From Methylobacterium aerolatum (GTDB lineage Bacteria; Pseudomonadota; Alphaproteobacteria; Rhizobiales; Beijerinckiaceae): a stretch of DNA of 64,000 bases. Below the pieces are notes generated by a model, which searched no databases, had not been told where the DNA came from, and saw only the letters and a list, made by a program, of their open reading frames with translations. Position numbers and translations under genes: made by a program. The first letter of the stretch is position 1, and every line of letters begins with the position of its first letter. Of the stretch, positions 35,678 to 43,335 are shown one piece after another. The DNA lies in contig NZ_BPQE01000016.1 in the NCBI RefSeq assembly GCF_022179085.1, forward strand, positions 90,424 through 154,423, written 5' to 3'.

Positions 35678-36649
35678 TCACTGCAACTTCGGATTGAGCG
35701 CGTCGCGCAGCCAATCCCCCAGGAGGTTGATGGCGATGACGAGGCTCGCCAGCGCCACGCCGGGGAAGGCGACGATCCACCACTCGCCGGAGAACAGGAA
35801 GCGGTTGCCGGTGCGGATCAGCGTGCCGAGCGAGGGCATGGTCTCGGGCAGGCCCGTGCCGAGGAAGGACAGGGTCGCCTCGGTGATGATGGCGAGGGCC
35901 AAGTTGATCGTCGCGATCACGAAGACCGGGCCGGTGACGTTCGGCAGCACGTGCCGCACCAGGATCACGGGCGAGGACAGGCCGATGAGCCGGGCCGCCT
36001 GCACGTAATCCTTGCCCTTCTCCACCATCACGGAGGAGCGCACGGTGCGGGCGTACTGCACCCAGAAGGACAGGCTGATCGAGACCACGATCAGCGCGAT
36101 CAGCGGCCCGACATCCAGCGCGCTGCCGAAGGCGGCCTTGGCCACGCCGTCCACCACCAGGGCGATGAGGATCGCCGGGAAGGTGAGCTGCACGTCGGCG
36201 ACGCGCATGATCAGCGTATCGAGGGCCCCGCCCGCGTAGCCCGCCACGAGGCCGAGGGTCACGCCGATCACCCCCGAGGCGAGTACGCCGAGGATGCCGA
36301 CGATCAGCGACAGGCGCAGGCCGTAGAGCACCGCCGAGAGCACGTCCCGGCCCTGGTCGTCGGTGCCGAGGTAGAAGGGCGCCTGCCCGTCGGCCTGCCA
36401 GATCGGCGGCAGATTGGAGTTGATGAGGTCGAGCTGCGCCGGATCGTAGGGGTTCTGCGGCGAGATCAGCGGCGCGGCGAAGGCCAGGACCATCATGATC
36501 ACCGTGGCGACGAGCGCCGCCATGGCGGTCTTCGAGCGCAGGAAGTTCGCGAGCAGATCGGAGTCCCGCCATCTCGCGAGGCGCGAGGGCGCCGCCTCCG
36601 GCAGCGGGACGGGCGGGGCGTCGCCCGTATCGAGGTCGGTTCCGCTCAT
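35678..36649 (-). CDS. Dpp/Opp-type peptide ABC transporter permease (DppC-like)
   Basis: The 323-aa permease has the DppC N-terminal extension, a first helix (AALVATVIMMVLAFAAPLI) and the conserved LGTDDQGRDVLSAVLYG segment. The coupling loop reads DYVQAARLIGLSSPVILVRHVLPN, and the C-terminus has SFLGTGLPETMPSLG and WWIVAFPGVAL. All are standard for the family. ATG at 36649 overlaps the stop of a 20-codon mini-ORF that links it to the preceding permease gene. Confidence 0.92.
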   Translation of the reverse strand: MSGTDLDTGDAPPVPLPEAAPSRLARWRDSDLLANFLRSKTAMAALVATVIMMVLAFAAPLISPQNPYDPAQLDLINSNLPPIWQADGQAPFYLGTDDQGRDVLSAVLYGLRLSLIVGILGVLASGVIGVTLGLVAGYAGGALDTLIMRVADVQLTFPAILIALVVDGVAKAAFGSALDVGPLIALIVVSISLSFWVQYARTVRSSVMVEKGKDYVQAARLIGLSSPVILVRHVLPNVTGPVFVIATINLALAIITEATLSFLGTGLPETMPSLGTLIRTGNRFLFSGEWWIVAFPGVALASLVIAINLLGDWLRDALNPKLQ

Positions 36650-36708
36650 CGCCGGCTCTTCATCGCGATGGGTCTCTTGGCGATGGGTCTCTTGGCGATG
36701 GGTCTCAT
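36646..36708 (-). CDS. 20-codon mini-ORF made of tandem repeats, bridging two permease genes
   Basis: The short frame reads MRPIAKRPIAKRPIAMKSRR. Its ATG overlaps the DppB-like stop (ATGA) and its TGA overlaps the DppC-like ATG, so ribosomes could pass along all three frames by re-initiation. It consists almost wholly of three copies of a 15-bp repeat. It may simply be spacer grown by slippage that happens to keep translation coupled; a functional peptide is unlikely. Confidence 0.45.
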   Translation of the reverse strand: MRPIAKRPIAKRPIAMKSRR

Positions 36709-36709
36709 G
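36665..36709. repeat. Tandem 15-bp repeat, three copies
   Basis: GCGATGGGTCTCTTG occurs at 36665 and 36680, and as GCGATGGGTCTCATG at 36695. The unit length is a multiple of three, keeping the mini-ORF open regardless of copy number. Confidence 0.9.
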
Positions 36710-37685
36710 CCGCCCGCCCCGTCGAGAGCCGCAGGCGAGGGTCGACCACCGTGTAGAGAATGTCGACCACGAGGTTGATCGTCACGAAGATCAGCGCGAC
36801 GAGCAGCAGGTAGGCGGACATGATCGGGATATCGACGTTCTGCACCGCCTGGATGAACAGCAGGCCCATGCCGGGCCACTGGAACACCGTCTCGGTGATG
36901 ATCGAGAAGGCGATGACCGAGCCGAGCTGGAGCCCGGCGATGGTGATGACCGGCACCAGCGTGTTCTTCAGGGCGTGGCGCAGGTGCACGGCGCGGGTGG
37001 AAAGGCCCCTCGCCCGGGCGAAGCGGATGTAGTCGGTGCGCAGCACCTCCAGCATCTCGGCGCGCACCAGCCGCATGATCAGGGTCATCTGGTACAGGCC
37101 GAGCGTCACCGAGGGCAGGATCAGCGCCTTGAGGCCCGAGGCGGTGAGGAAGCCCGTCGTCCACCAGCCGAGGCGCACCGTGTCGCCCCGCCCGTAGGAG
37201 GGCAGCCAGCCCAGCGTCACCGAGAAGAGGTAGATGAGCAGGATGCCGATGAGGAAGGTCGGCAGGCTGATCCCGATGAGCGAGACCGCCTGGAACAGGG
37301 AGGCGAGCCAGGATTCCCGGTAGAGGGCGCAGAACACCCCCATCAGTACGCCGACGACCAGGGCGAAGACCGTGGCGCAGAAGGCGAGTTCCAGAGTCGC
37401 CGGCATCCGCTCCGCGAGGAGCTGCGAGACCGGCTGGCGGAACTGGTACGAGATGCCGAAGCGCCCCTGCGCCACGTTGGCGACGTAGCGGCCGAACTGC
37501 GAGAGGACGGACTCGTCGAGGCCAAGGCTCTTGCGGATCTCCGCCCGCTCGGCCTGCGTCGTGTCCGGCCCGACGATCTGGTTCACGGGGTCGCCCGCGA
37601 ACCGGAACATCGCGAAGGCGATGAGCCCGACGACCGCGAGGACCGCGGCCGCCTGGAACAACCGCCGGAGGAGGAAAGCGAGCAC
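36705..37685 (-). CDS. Dpp/Opp-type peptide ABC transporter permease (DppB-like)
   Basis: The 326-aa permease begins FLLRRLFQAAAVLAVVGLIAF, the typical DppB first helix, then RFAGDPVNQIVGPDTTQ and the family segment RFGISYQFRQPVSQLLAER. The cytoplasmic coupling loop DYIRFARARGLSTRAVHLRHALKN is present, followed by ITETVFQWPGMGLL. It follows the binding-protein gene by 12 bp and pairs with the DppC-like permease. Confidence 0.92.
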   Translation of the reverse strand: MLAFLLRRLFQAAAVLAVVGLIAFAMFRFAGDPVNQIVGPDTTQAERAEIRKSLGLDESVLSQFGRYVANVAQGRFGISYQFRQPVSQLLAERMPATLELAFCATVFALVVGVLMGVFCALYRESWLASLFQAVSLIGISLPTFLIGILLIYLFSVTLGWLPSYGRGDTVRLGWWTTGFLTASGLKALILPSVTLGLYQMTLIMRLVRAEMLEVLRTDYIRFARARGLSTRAVHLRHALKNTLVPVITIAGLQLGSVIAFSIITETVFQWPGMGLLFIQAVQNVDIPIMSAYLLLVALIFVTINLVVDILYTVVDPRLRLSTGRAA

Positions 37686-37697
37686 GCCCGCCCCTCC

Positions 37698-39314
37698 TTA
37701 CTGGGGATCCTTCGAGACCCAATAGAGATAGAAGTAGTTGTCCGGCCGCTGCACGACGTGGACCTTCTTCGAGACGCCCCAGGCCAGAGCCTGCTGGTGC
37801 AGGGGGATGTAGCCCCAATCGGCCTGGATGGTCTCGAAGCCCTCCTTGATCAGGGCATCGCGCTTGGCCTTGTCGGTCTCGGACTCGACCTGGTCGGCAA
37901 TCGTGTCGATCTTCGGATCGCAATAGCCGCCGATGTTCCAGCCGCCGCGCCCGGACTTGTCGCCCGGCTTCCGGCAGCCGGCAATCTCGAACAGGATGTT
38001 GTGGCTATCGAGCGACGAGGGGGTCCAGCCGACGAGGTAGAACGAGGTGTCGTAGCCCGGCGCCAGCACCTTCGCGAAGTACTTGGCCTTGGGCTGGGCG
38101 TTGAGGTTCACCTTGACGTTGATCCGCGCCAGCATCGACACCACCGCTTGGCAGATCGCCTCGTCGTTGACGTAGCGGTCGTTGGGGCAATCCATGGTCA
38201 GGGAGAACCCGTCCGGGTAGCCCGCCTGCGCCATCAGCTCCTTGGCCTTCTTCAGGTCGGTGGCCGGGCGCTTGAGTTCGGAGGCCCGGTCGAACAGGGC
38301 GGGGGCGATCAGGATCGAGGAGGGCGTGGCCTGCCCGCGCATCACGCGCTTGGCGATCGTGTCCTCGTCGATGGCGAGGTAGAACGCCTCGCGGACCTTC
38401 GCATCCTTGAACGGGTTCTTGCCCTTGACGCTCGAATCCTTCAGCTCGTCACGGCTCTGGTCCATGCCGAGGAAGATCGTGCGCAGTTCCGGCCCGGCCA
38501 TCACCGTGGCGATGCCGCTGGAATTCACGCGGTTCTGGTCCTGGAGCGGCACCGGATCGACCCAATCGACCTCGCCCGAAAGCAGGGCGGCGACGCGGGT
38601 GGCATCGTTGCCGATGGTCGTGAACACCGCCTCGTCGAGGTTCGACTCGACCTTGCCCCAGTAGCCGGGAAACTTCTTGAACACGGTCCGGACGCCGGGC
38701 TGCTGCTCGGTGATCGTAAACGGGCCGGTGCCGTTCTCGTGGAGCGTCGCGTAGCCGGGATTGGCCGCGGTCGGGGCGGTGGGCTGCACGGCGCCGTTCT
38801 TCTCGGCCCAGGCCTTCGACATGATGTACCATGTCGGAAACTGCGCGATGGCGATGGGGTTCGGCTTCTTCAGCAGCATGTCGACGGTGAAGTCGTCGAC
38901 CTTCACGAATTCGGCGTCGGCCGGAACGTTGGTGGTGAAGTTCGAGCCCGGCGCCCGGACGCGCTGGGCGGAGAAGATCACGTCGTCGGCGGTGAAGGGC
39001 GAGCCGTCGTGGAACTTCACGTTCTTGCGCAGATGGAAGCGCCAGCGGGTCGGCTCCGGCGTCTCCCACGACTCGGCCAGCGCCGGCGCGAACTTCATCT
39101 CCTTGTCCCGCATGACCAGCGGCTCGTAGACCGCGCCGTGCATCCCGATCGTGAACGTCTCCTTCAGCGAGTACGGATCGAGGGACTTGATGTCGCCCTG
39201 GAAGGCGAAACGGAAGACGTTCGCCGCCTGCGCGGGCAGGCTTGCTACGGCCAGCGACGCGAACGCGCCAGCCGCCACGCCGCGGACGAGGGCCTTCAGG
39301 GGGAAACGGGACAA
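37698..39314 (-). CDS. Periplasmic peptide/dipeptide-type ABC substrate-binding protein (DppA-like, SBP family 5)
   Basis: The 538-aa secreted receptor has signal peptide LVRGVAAGAFASLAVASLPAQA and family-5 text: SLDPYSLKETFTIGMHGAVYEPLV, RWRFHLRKNVKFHDGSPFTADDV and FKDAKVREAFYLAIDEDTI. The upstream frame is open, but a TTG at 39314 has a perfect GGAGG five bases before it and gives a proper signal peptide, so it is chosen. Ligand is unknown; the permeases and ATPases downstream form the complete importer. Confidence 0.9.
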   Translation of the reverse strand: MSRFPLKALVRGVAAGAFASLAVASLPAQAANVFRFAFQGDIKSLDPYSLKETFTIGMHGAVYEPLVMRDKEMKFAPALAESWETPEPTRWRFHLRKNVKFHDGSPFTADDVIFSAQRVRAPGSNFTTNVPADAEFVKVDDFTVDMLLKKPNPIAIAQFPTWYIMSKAWAEKNGAVQPTAPTAANPGYATLHENGTGPFTITEQQPGVRTVFKKFPGYWGKVESNLDEAVFTTIGNDATRVAALLSGEVDWVDPVPLQDQNRVNSSGIATVMAGPELRTIFLGMDQSRDELKDSSVKGKNPFKDAKVREAFYLAIDEDTIAKRVMRGQATPSSILIAPALFDRASELKRPATDLKKAKELMAQAGYPDGFSLTMDCPNDRYVNDEAICQAVVSMLARINVKVNLNAQPKAKYFAKVLAPGYDTSFYLVGWTPSSLDSHNILFEIAGCRKPGDKSGRGGWNIGGYCDPKIDTIADQVESETDKAKRDALIKEGFETIQADWGYIPLHQQALAWGVSKKVHVVQRPDNYFYLYWVSKDPQ

Positions 39315-39693
39315 ACGGACCTCCGAGACCTGGGAGAGGACGCACCGCTCGAACGCGAGACGCGGGGCTTTGAGGATTAGACCGGGCAAAGTGTGGCGGC
39401 AAATCGCCCGGAAGTTGTGCCCACAGCAAGGTTCGGACCAGGACGTCGCAGCCGGTCCCCGCCGCACGCCGTGAAACCCCGCCCGTCCCGCCGCGGCCAT
39501 CCCACCCGACCGCCCGCCCGCAAACCATACACATATGTTGTTTCACAAAAACGGGGCAAATAATCGGAGAGGACGATTTGTCTTTTCTTGCAAAGACTTT
39601 CGTTGATCGCGGCAGCTTGGCCGGATGATATCACTCGGAACGGTTCTTTGTTCGGTTTGATTACAGGACACCGAACGATCATCGGAGTCCGCC
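39315..39693. promoter_or_regulatory. Divergent intergenic region, peptide transporter versus PepSY-like gene
   Basis: No gene is visible in 379 bp. The AT-rich part around 39525-39600 probably carries the operon promoter on the minus strand and the promoter of the small secreted protein on the plus strand. I could not assign boxes confidently. Confidence 0.35.
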
Positions 39694-40077
39694 ATGCGTC
39701 CCTTCACCGCCGCCCTCGTCCTCGCCACCGTGGTTGCCACGGGCGCGTCCGCCCAGACCACCCCCACCGGGCGGCCCGCCGCCCCAGACGCGGGGACGAG
39801 CCAGAACTCCGGGGGGCAGCAGAGCGTCACCCGGCCCAACACCGACAAGGCGACGCCGGAGGGGATGCCCGCGGGCGCCCACACCAACGCCAAGCTGGAG
39901 CGCGGCGCCAACAGCTTCACCGAGGGCGAGGTCCGCTCGCGGCTGGAGAAGGCCGGGTTCACCGACGCCCAGAACCTGAAGAAGGACCAGGACGGGATCT
40001 GGCGCGGCACGGCGATGCACGGCGGCAAGTCCGTCCCGGTCGGCCTCGACTTTAAGGGCAACGTCGCCGCGCAGTGA
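39694..40077 (+). CDS. Small secreted PepSY-like protein
   Basis: The 127-aa protein has a signal peptide (TAALVLATVVATGASA), a disordered Thr/Pro/Gly-rich region and a C-terminal PepSY-like unit: FTEGEVRSRLEKAGFTDAQNLKKD, then IWRGTA and GKSVPVGLDFKGNVA. GGAG precedes ATG by seven bases. Many Methylobacterium genomes encode such periplasmic proteins; no specific role is known to me. It is 35 bp upstream of the YflT-like gene and probably co-transcribed. Confidence 0.75.
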   Translation: MRPFTAALVLATVVATGASAQTTPTGRPAAPDAGTSQNSGGQQSVTRPNTDKATPEGMPAGAHTNAKLERGANSFTEGEVRSRLEKAGFTDAQNLKKDQDGIWRGTAMHGGKSVPVGLDFKGNVAAQ

Positions 40078-40112
40078 CGTCACGTCCCCCCCTCGACACA
40101 AGGAGATCTACG

Positions 40113-40778
40113 ATGGCCCATCACACGGTGACGGCACTGTTCGACCGCTACGAGGATGCCAGCGCCGCCGTGGCGAAGCTGGAAGCGGGGGGCGTGCCCC
40201 ACGGCGACATCAGCCTCGTCGGCAACAACGAGGGCGACCGGCATTCCGGCCTGCTCGGCCAGGGCGGCGGCGCGCTCGGTGCGGAGACGGGCCAGAAGGC
40301 CAAGGACGGGACCGGCGCCGGGGCCACCCTCGGCACGGTGGTCGGCGGCGCGGCGGGCCTGCTCGCCGGCCTCGGCCTCGTGGCGATCCCGGGCGTCGGC
40401 CCGGTGGTGGCGGCAGGCTGGCTCGTGGCGACGCTGACCGGCGCCGGCGTCGGTGCGGCGGCGGGCGGTCTCGCCGGCGCGCTCACCGGAGCGGGGATCA
40501 GCGAGACGGACGCCCATGCCTACGGGGAAGGCGTCCGCCGGGGCGGCACCCTGGTGACCGTCAAGGCGGAGGAAAGCCGTGCGGCGATGGTGATGGACGT
40601 GCTGGAGGAGCACGGCTCGGTGGACCTCGATCAGAAGTCGGCGGCCTGGACCCGCGAGGGCTGGACGCCCCTCGCCAGCTCCGGCTCGGACAGCATCACG
40701 CCGGCCCCCGCTCCGACCGTCCTGCCCGAGGGGCGGACGCGGGTGCGCAGCTATCCCGGCGCCGGAAGCGGCATCTGA
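40113..40778 (+). CDS. YflT-like general stress membrane protein with glycine-zipper core
   Basis: The 221-aa protein starts HTVTALFDRYEDASAAVAKLEAGGV, matching the heat-induced stress protein YflT domain. A long Gly/Ala-rich hydrophobic hairpin follows (about 70-135, LGTVVGGAAGLLAGLGLVAIPG...), then a second small alpha/beta part (GGTLVTVKAEESRAAMVMDVLEEHG). AGGAG lies seven bases before the chosen ATG; the slightly longer upstream frame lacks a site. Proteins of this kind are usually under general stress control in Rhizobiales; I infer that, not see it. Confidence 0.78.
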   Translation: MAHHTVTALFDRYEDASAAVAKLEAGGVPHGDISLVGNNEGDRHSGLLGQGGGALGAETGQKAKDGTGAGATLGTVVGGAAGLLAGLGLVAIPGVGPVVAAGWLVATLTGAGVGAAAGGLAGALTGAGISETDAHAYGEGVRRGGTLVTVKAEESRAAMVMDVLEEHGSVDLDQKSAAWTREGWTPLASSGSDSITPAPAPTVLPEGRTRVRSYPGAGSGI

Positions 40779-40791
40779 CGGGATCCGTCGC

Positions 40792-40821
40792 GGGCGGGCC
40801 GGATCCCATTCCGGCCCGCCC
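40792..40821 (+). terminator. Hairpin terminator after the YflT-like gene
   Basis: GGGCGGGCCGGA/TCCGGCCCGCCC form a perfect 12-bp stem with a 6-nt loop, 14 bp after the stop codon. No T run follows. Confidence 0.7.
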
Positions 40822-41114
40822 TCCTCCGGCGCGGGAGCCGACCGGGTGGGCTCGCCAACCTCCGCCATCGTGGGCGCGGCGATCGAGGGCAGCGGGACTC
40901 AGCCGAACGGCGCGCATCCCTGGATCACGCGGGCTTGCGCTCGCGACGGCGACCCAGGGCTCCATCGGCGGACCAGATTCCGCGCGATCGACGGGGCGGC
41001 GTTTCGAAGCCTATAAGCAAATGCAAGAAATCCGGTTAAATTTCATTAAGCATTCCAGTATCCTATCCGAAACATTGCACCGAAAGCCGAATTGTCGTCC
41101 ATCATTGGCTTTCG
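40822..41114. other. Gene-free stretch
   Basis: No gene is seen in 293 bp. The last part, 41010-41080, is AT-rich and probably holds the promoter of the following small gene. Confidence 0.35.
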
Positions 41115-41345
41115 ATGGTGCAGACGATGGGAAAATACGCGATCTACCTCCGAAATGTCGATCAGGCCGACGCGTCGCAACCTCACCTGCTCGCCTACGA
41201 CATCGACGGCCTGCAACAGGCCCGCTCCCTCGTGTCGAGCATCGCGCGCTCCTACCGGGACCATGGGCAGCACTCCGGCACCGGCGTGCACTGGTTCCGC
41301 CAGGGCGACAGCCTGCACGAGATCTACCCCTGGCCAGCACAGTAA
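41115..41345 (+). CDS. Small hypothetical protein
   Basis: The 76-aa protein (or 72 aa from the second ATG at 41127) reads GKYAIYLRNVDQADASQPHL and later SGTGVHWFRQGDSLHEIYPWP. It looks like a compact alpha/beta cytoplasmic protein with good codon use and no opposing frame of similar quality. It has no recognisable domain. It follows an AT-rich region, as an independent gene would. Confidence 0.6.
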   Translation: MVQTMGKYAIYLRNVDQADASQPHLLAYDIDGLQQARSLVSSIARSYRDHGQHSGTGVHWFRQGDSLHEIYPWPAQ

Positions 41346-41500
41346 TTCCGGGCCGACCCCCGCGGCGGCAAGGTCGTATCCTCCCGCGTATTGCGCGTCC
41401 GGAACACTCCACCTTACCCCTCGACTTGAACGTTTAGGCGAAACAACGTTCCGTTAACGATGGGACACTGCTGGACGAACCCATTCGCCCCTCCCGCCGT

Positions 41501-41851
41501 TTGTGGCCCATGGATACGATGGGCCTTTCCCCGGACGGTATCGATGTGGCCGAGCCCGGTCCGCTCGCGCTGATGCCGCTGGCCGCCTTCGTGTCCCGCT
41601 GGCGGGTCATCACCGGCGAACCACCGGCGATCATGCTGGAATCCCGCCGGGAGATGCTGACCCTGCTGGTCCAGAGCATCCCGGTGGCGCCCCTCGTCCC
41701 GGTCGTGATCAATTGCTGGGGCGAGCGGCCCCTGCCCCTCCATCGCGGGATCGCCACCGCCGCACCCGTCGCGGCGCGGGCGGCGAGCCGCGACGGGCGC
41801 GGGATACGCGGGCCCCGGATGCCGGATCAGCGCGGGGCGGCGCGCACGTAG
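41501..41851 (+). CDS. Small hypothetical protein
   Basis: The 116-aa frame has a convincing core, LALMPLAAFVSRWRVITGEPPAIML, then SRREMLTLLVQSIPVAP, predicted mostly helical, while the last 40 residues are low-complexity Arg/Ala. Start is uncertain: ATG at 41501, 41510 or 41519 are all possible and none has a strong ribosome binding site. Its 3' end overlaps the convergent 72-aa gene by 25 bp, which makes the tail doubtful. Function is unknown. Confidence 0.5.
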   Translation: MWPMDTMGLSPDGIDVAEPGPLALMPLAAFVSRWRVITGEPPAIMLESRREMLTLLVQSIPVAPLVPVVINCWGERPLPLHRGIATAAPVAARAASRDGRGIRGPRMPDQRGAART

Positions 41852-42045
41852 CCGTGCGAGATCTGCCGCCCGCGCTCCCGGATGATCGCCTCCGCGCTCT
41901 CGAGATCCGTCAACGCGTCCTGAGCGAGGCGAACGAGGGCCGTCCAGCGGTCCTGTCCCGCCTCCCGAAGATAGGCGAGCGCCACGGTTTCCGCTTCGGT
42001 GGGCGCCCACACGTCCACAGGGGGTTCGATGGCCGATGCTGGCAT
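41827..42045 (-). CDS. Small hypothetical protein
   Basis: The 72-aa helical protein (APTEAETVALAYLREAGQDRW, ALVRLAQDALTDLESAEAII) has an excellent ribosome binding site, GAGGAG eight bases before ATG. No domain is recognised. It is convergent with the preceding frame. Confidence 0.6.
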   Translation of the reverse strand: MPASAIEPPVDVWAPTEAETVALAYLREAGQDRWTALVRLAQDALTDLESAEAIIRERGRQISHGYVRAAPR

Positions 42046-42166
42046 TCCGCTGGCTCCTCGCTAGAACATAACAGGAACAAAGCTCAGCGGGCCATTCGGT
42101 TCAAGCGGAACCGTAGGTTGCAGTGCGATCGCAGTGGAGTTCTGTGGATGGCGGCGGAGAAAACGA

Positions 42167-42424
42167 GTGCCGACACGGCTTTACCGGTTCCACTGCGTGG
42201 GGCCGGAGGACGCGGTGTTCGATCGGCGGGGGTGCCGGCTGCCGACCCTGGCGCAGGTGCGCTCCCAGGCGGACCGGGTGGCGCTGGCGTTGATGGAGCG
42301 CGGCGGGACGGCCGATTGGACCCGGTGGATCGTGGACGTTCATGACGGGACAGGGCGCCGCGTCCTGATCCGCGCCTTCGCGGACACCCGTGTCGGGCCA
42401 GAGACCGGCCGGAGGGCGCCCTGA
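42167..42424 (+). CDS. DUF6894-family small protein
   Basis: The 85-aa protein shows the DUF6894 pattern: an N-terminal strand with aromatic residues (TRLYRFHC), an acidic turn with a Gly (FDRRGCRLPTLAQVRSQADRVA), and a C-terminal strand (WIVDVHDGTGRRVLIRAFA). GTG at 42167 with GGAG seven bases upstream fits the family start better than the upstream ATG at 42134. These proteins are abundant in Methylobacterium and have no known function. A second member is at 46078. Confidence 0.7.
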   Translation: MPTRLYRFHCVGPEDAVFDRRGCRLPTLAQVRSQADRVALALMERGGTADWTRWIVDVHDGTGRRVLIRAFADTRVGPETGRRAP

Positions 42425-42464
42425 AGGGACGTCGCGCCGCCTCGCTCGCCGCCCACGCGAACGG

Positions 42465-42492
42465 AAAAGGGCGGCCCTTCTGGAGCCGCCCC
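42465..42492 (-). terminator. Intrinsic terminator of the MucR gene
   Basis: On the minus strand GGGCGGC and GCCGCCC form a stem with a 9-nt loop, followed directly by CTTTTCC. It lies 42 bp after the mucR-type stop and may also end the convergent DUF6894 transcript. Confidence 0.72.
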
Positions 42493-42533
42493 TCGTCCCG
42501 TGATGCAATGTCGCGCGCCCGGCGCCGGCGGCC

Positions 42534-43007
42534 TCAGGCGGCCTTGCGGCGACCTTTGGTCGCGGCGCGAGGCGCCTCCTTCGACGCGCCGCGGCCGCCG
42601 GTCTGGCCGAGGCCGAGGGACCGCGCGAGGTTGGAGCGGGTCTCGCTGTAGCTCGCCGCGACCATCGGATAGTCGGACGGCAGGCCGAAATGCTCGCGGT
42701 AGGTCTCGGGGTTGAAGCCGTGCTTCGTGAGGTGCCGCTTCAGCGTCTTGTAAGGCGTCCCGTCGATGAAGCTGATGAGAGCGTCCGGCGTCACCGACTT
42801 GCGGATCTGGGCCGCGGTCGGGCGGTCCGCGCTCGCCTGCGCGGGAGCCGACTCGCCGGTCAGGCGGCCGCTGATAGCACCGTGGACGCTGGCGATCAGC
42901 GCCGGGAGATCGGCGACCGAGACATGGTTGCGGGAGACGTAGGCGGCGACGATGTCGCCAGTCATCTCGATGAGACCGAGGGATTTCTCGCCGGTTGACT
43001 CGTTCAT
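42534..43007 (-). CDS. MucR/Ros-family transcriptional regulator with degenerate zinc finger
   Basis: The 157-aa regulator has the Ros/MucR helical N-terminus (GLIEMTGDIVAAYVSRNHVSV) and the DNA-binding core KTLKRHLTKHGFNPETYREHFGLPSDYPMVAASYSETRS. In Ros, two cysteines and two histidines bind zinc. Here the cysteine positions read Ser79 and Asp82 (ISFID), while His92 and His96 remain, so zinc may be absent or bound differently. Some rhizobial homologues are known to fold without zinc. The basic C-terminus (KGRRKAA) adds DNA affinity. MucR proteins control exopolysaccharide, motility and their own gene. Confidence 0.88.
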   Translation of the reverse strand: MNESTGEKSLGLIEMTGDIVAAYVSRNHVSVADLPALIASVHGAISGRLTGESAPAQASADRPTAAQIRKSVTPDALISFIDGTPYKTLKRHLTKHGFNPETYREHFGLPSDYPMVAASYSETRSNLARSLGLGQTGGRGASKEAPRAATKGRRKAA

Positions 43008-43335
43008 TGGTGTCGCTTTCGGTTTGGTACGAAACCTGACCTAGAGCGTCAATCAAGGAAGATCAACGGCCAATTTTTTATAAGTATAAAATTCTCCCGC
43101 GCATAATCTGTTTCCGCCCGACTTCTTAGGCGCCTCTTCGAGTTTGTATCGATGAGCGTTCGGCCAATCCCCTCCACACAACCAGTAGGCGAAACCGAAT
43201 CTGGCGTATCGCCTCGGGCGGGGGGGGAGCTCCCCGGCAAAGTCTACCGAGGTGTGAGCCTGGACTCGCGCAAAGGAGTTATTACAGGTTGATTTACCCT
43301 GGCGGGGCTTCGCGTCCCGCCTTCGAGCATGACCG
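43008..43335. promoter_or_regulatory. Intergenic region between MucR and AraC genes
   Basis: No gene is supported in these 328 bp. The stretch 43060-43110 is AT-rich (TTTTTTATAAGTATAAAATTC) and is the likely promoter or autoregulatory region for the MucR gene; MucR proteins bind AT-rich, T-A-step-rich targets. Confidence 0.45.

Noticed and set aside
36495-39380. 961-aa plus-strand frame opposite the peptide transporter
   Set aside because: It is antisense shadow: His/Asp/Arg/Gly-rich and without a hydrophobic pattern or motif.
39637-39661. Possible general-stress (EcfG) promoter starting GGAAC
   Set aside because: No GTT box occurs at the required 16-18 bp spacing.
43049-43240. 63-aa minus-strand frame upstream of the AraC gene
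   Set aside because: It spans the AT-rich promoter region, has no ribosome binding site and resembles no known protein.
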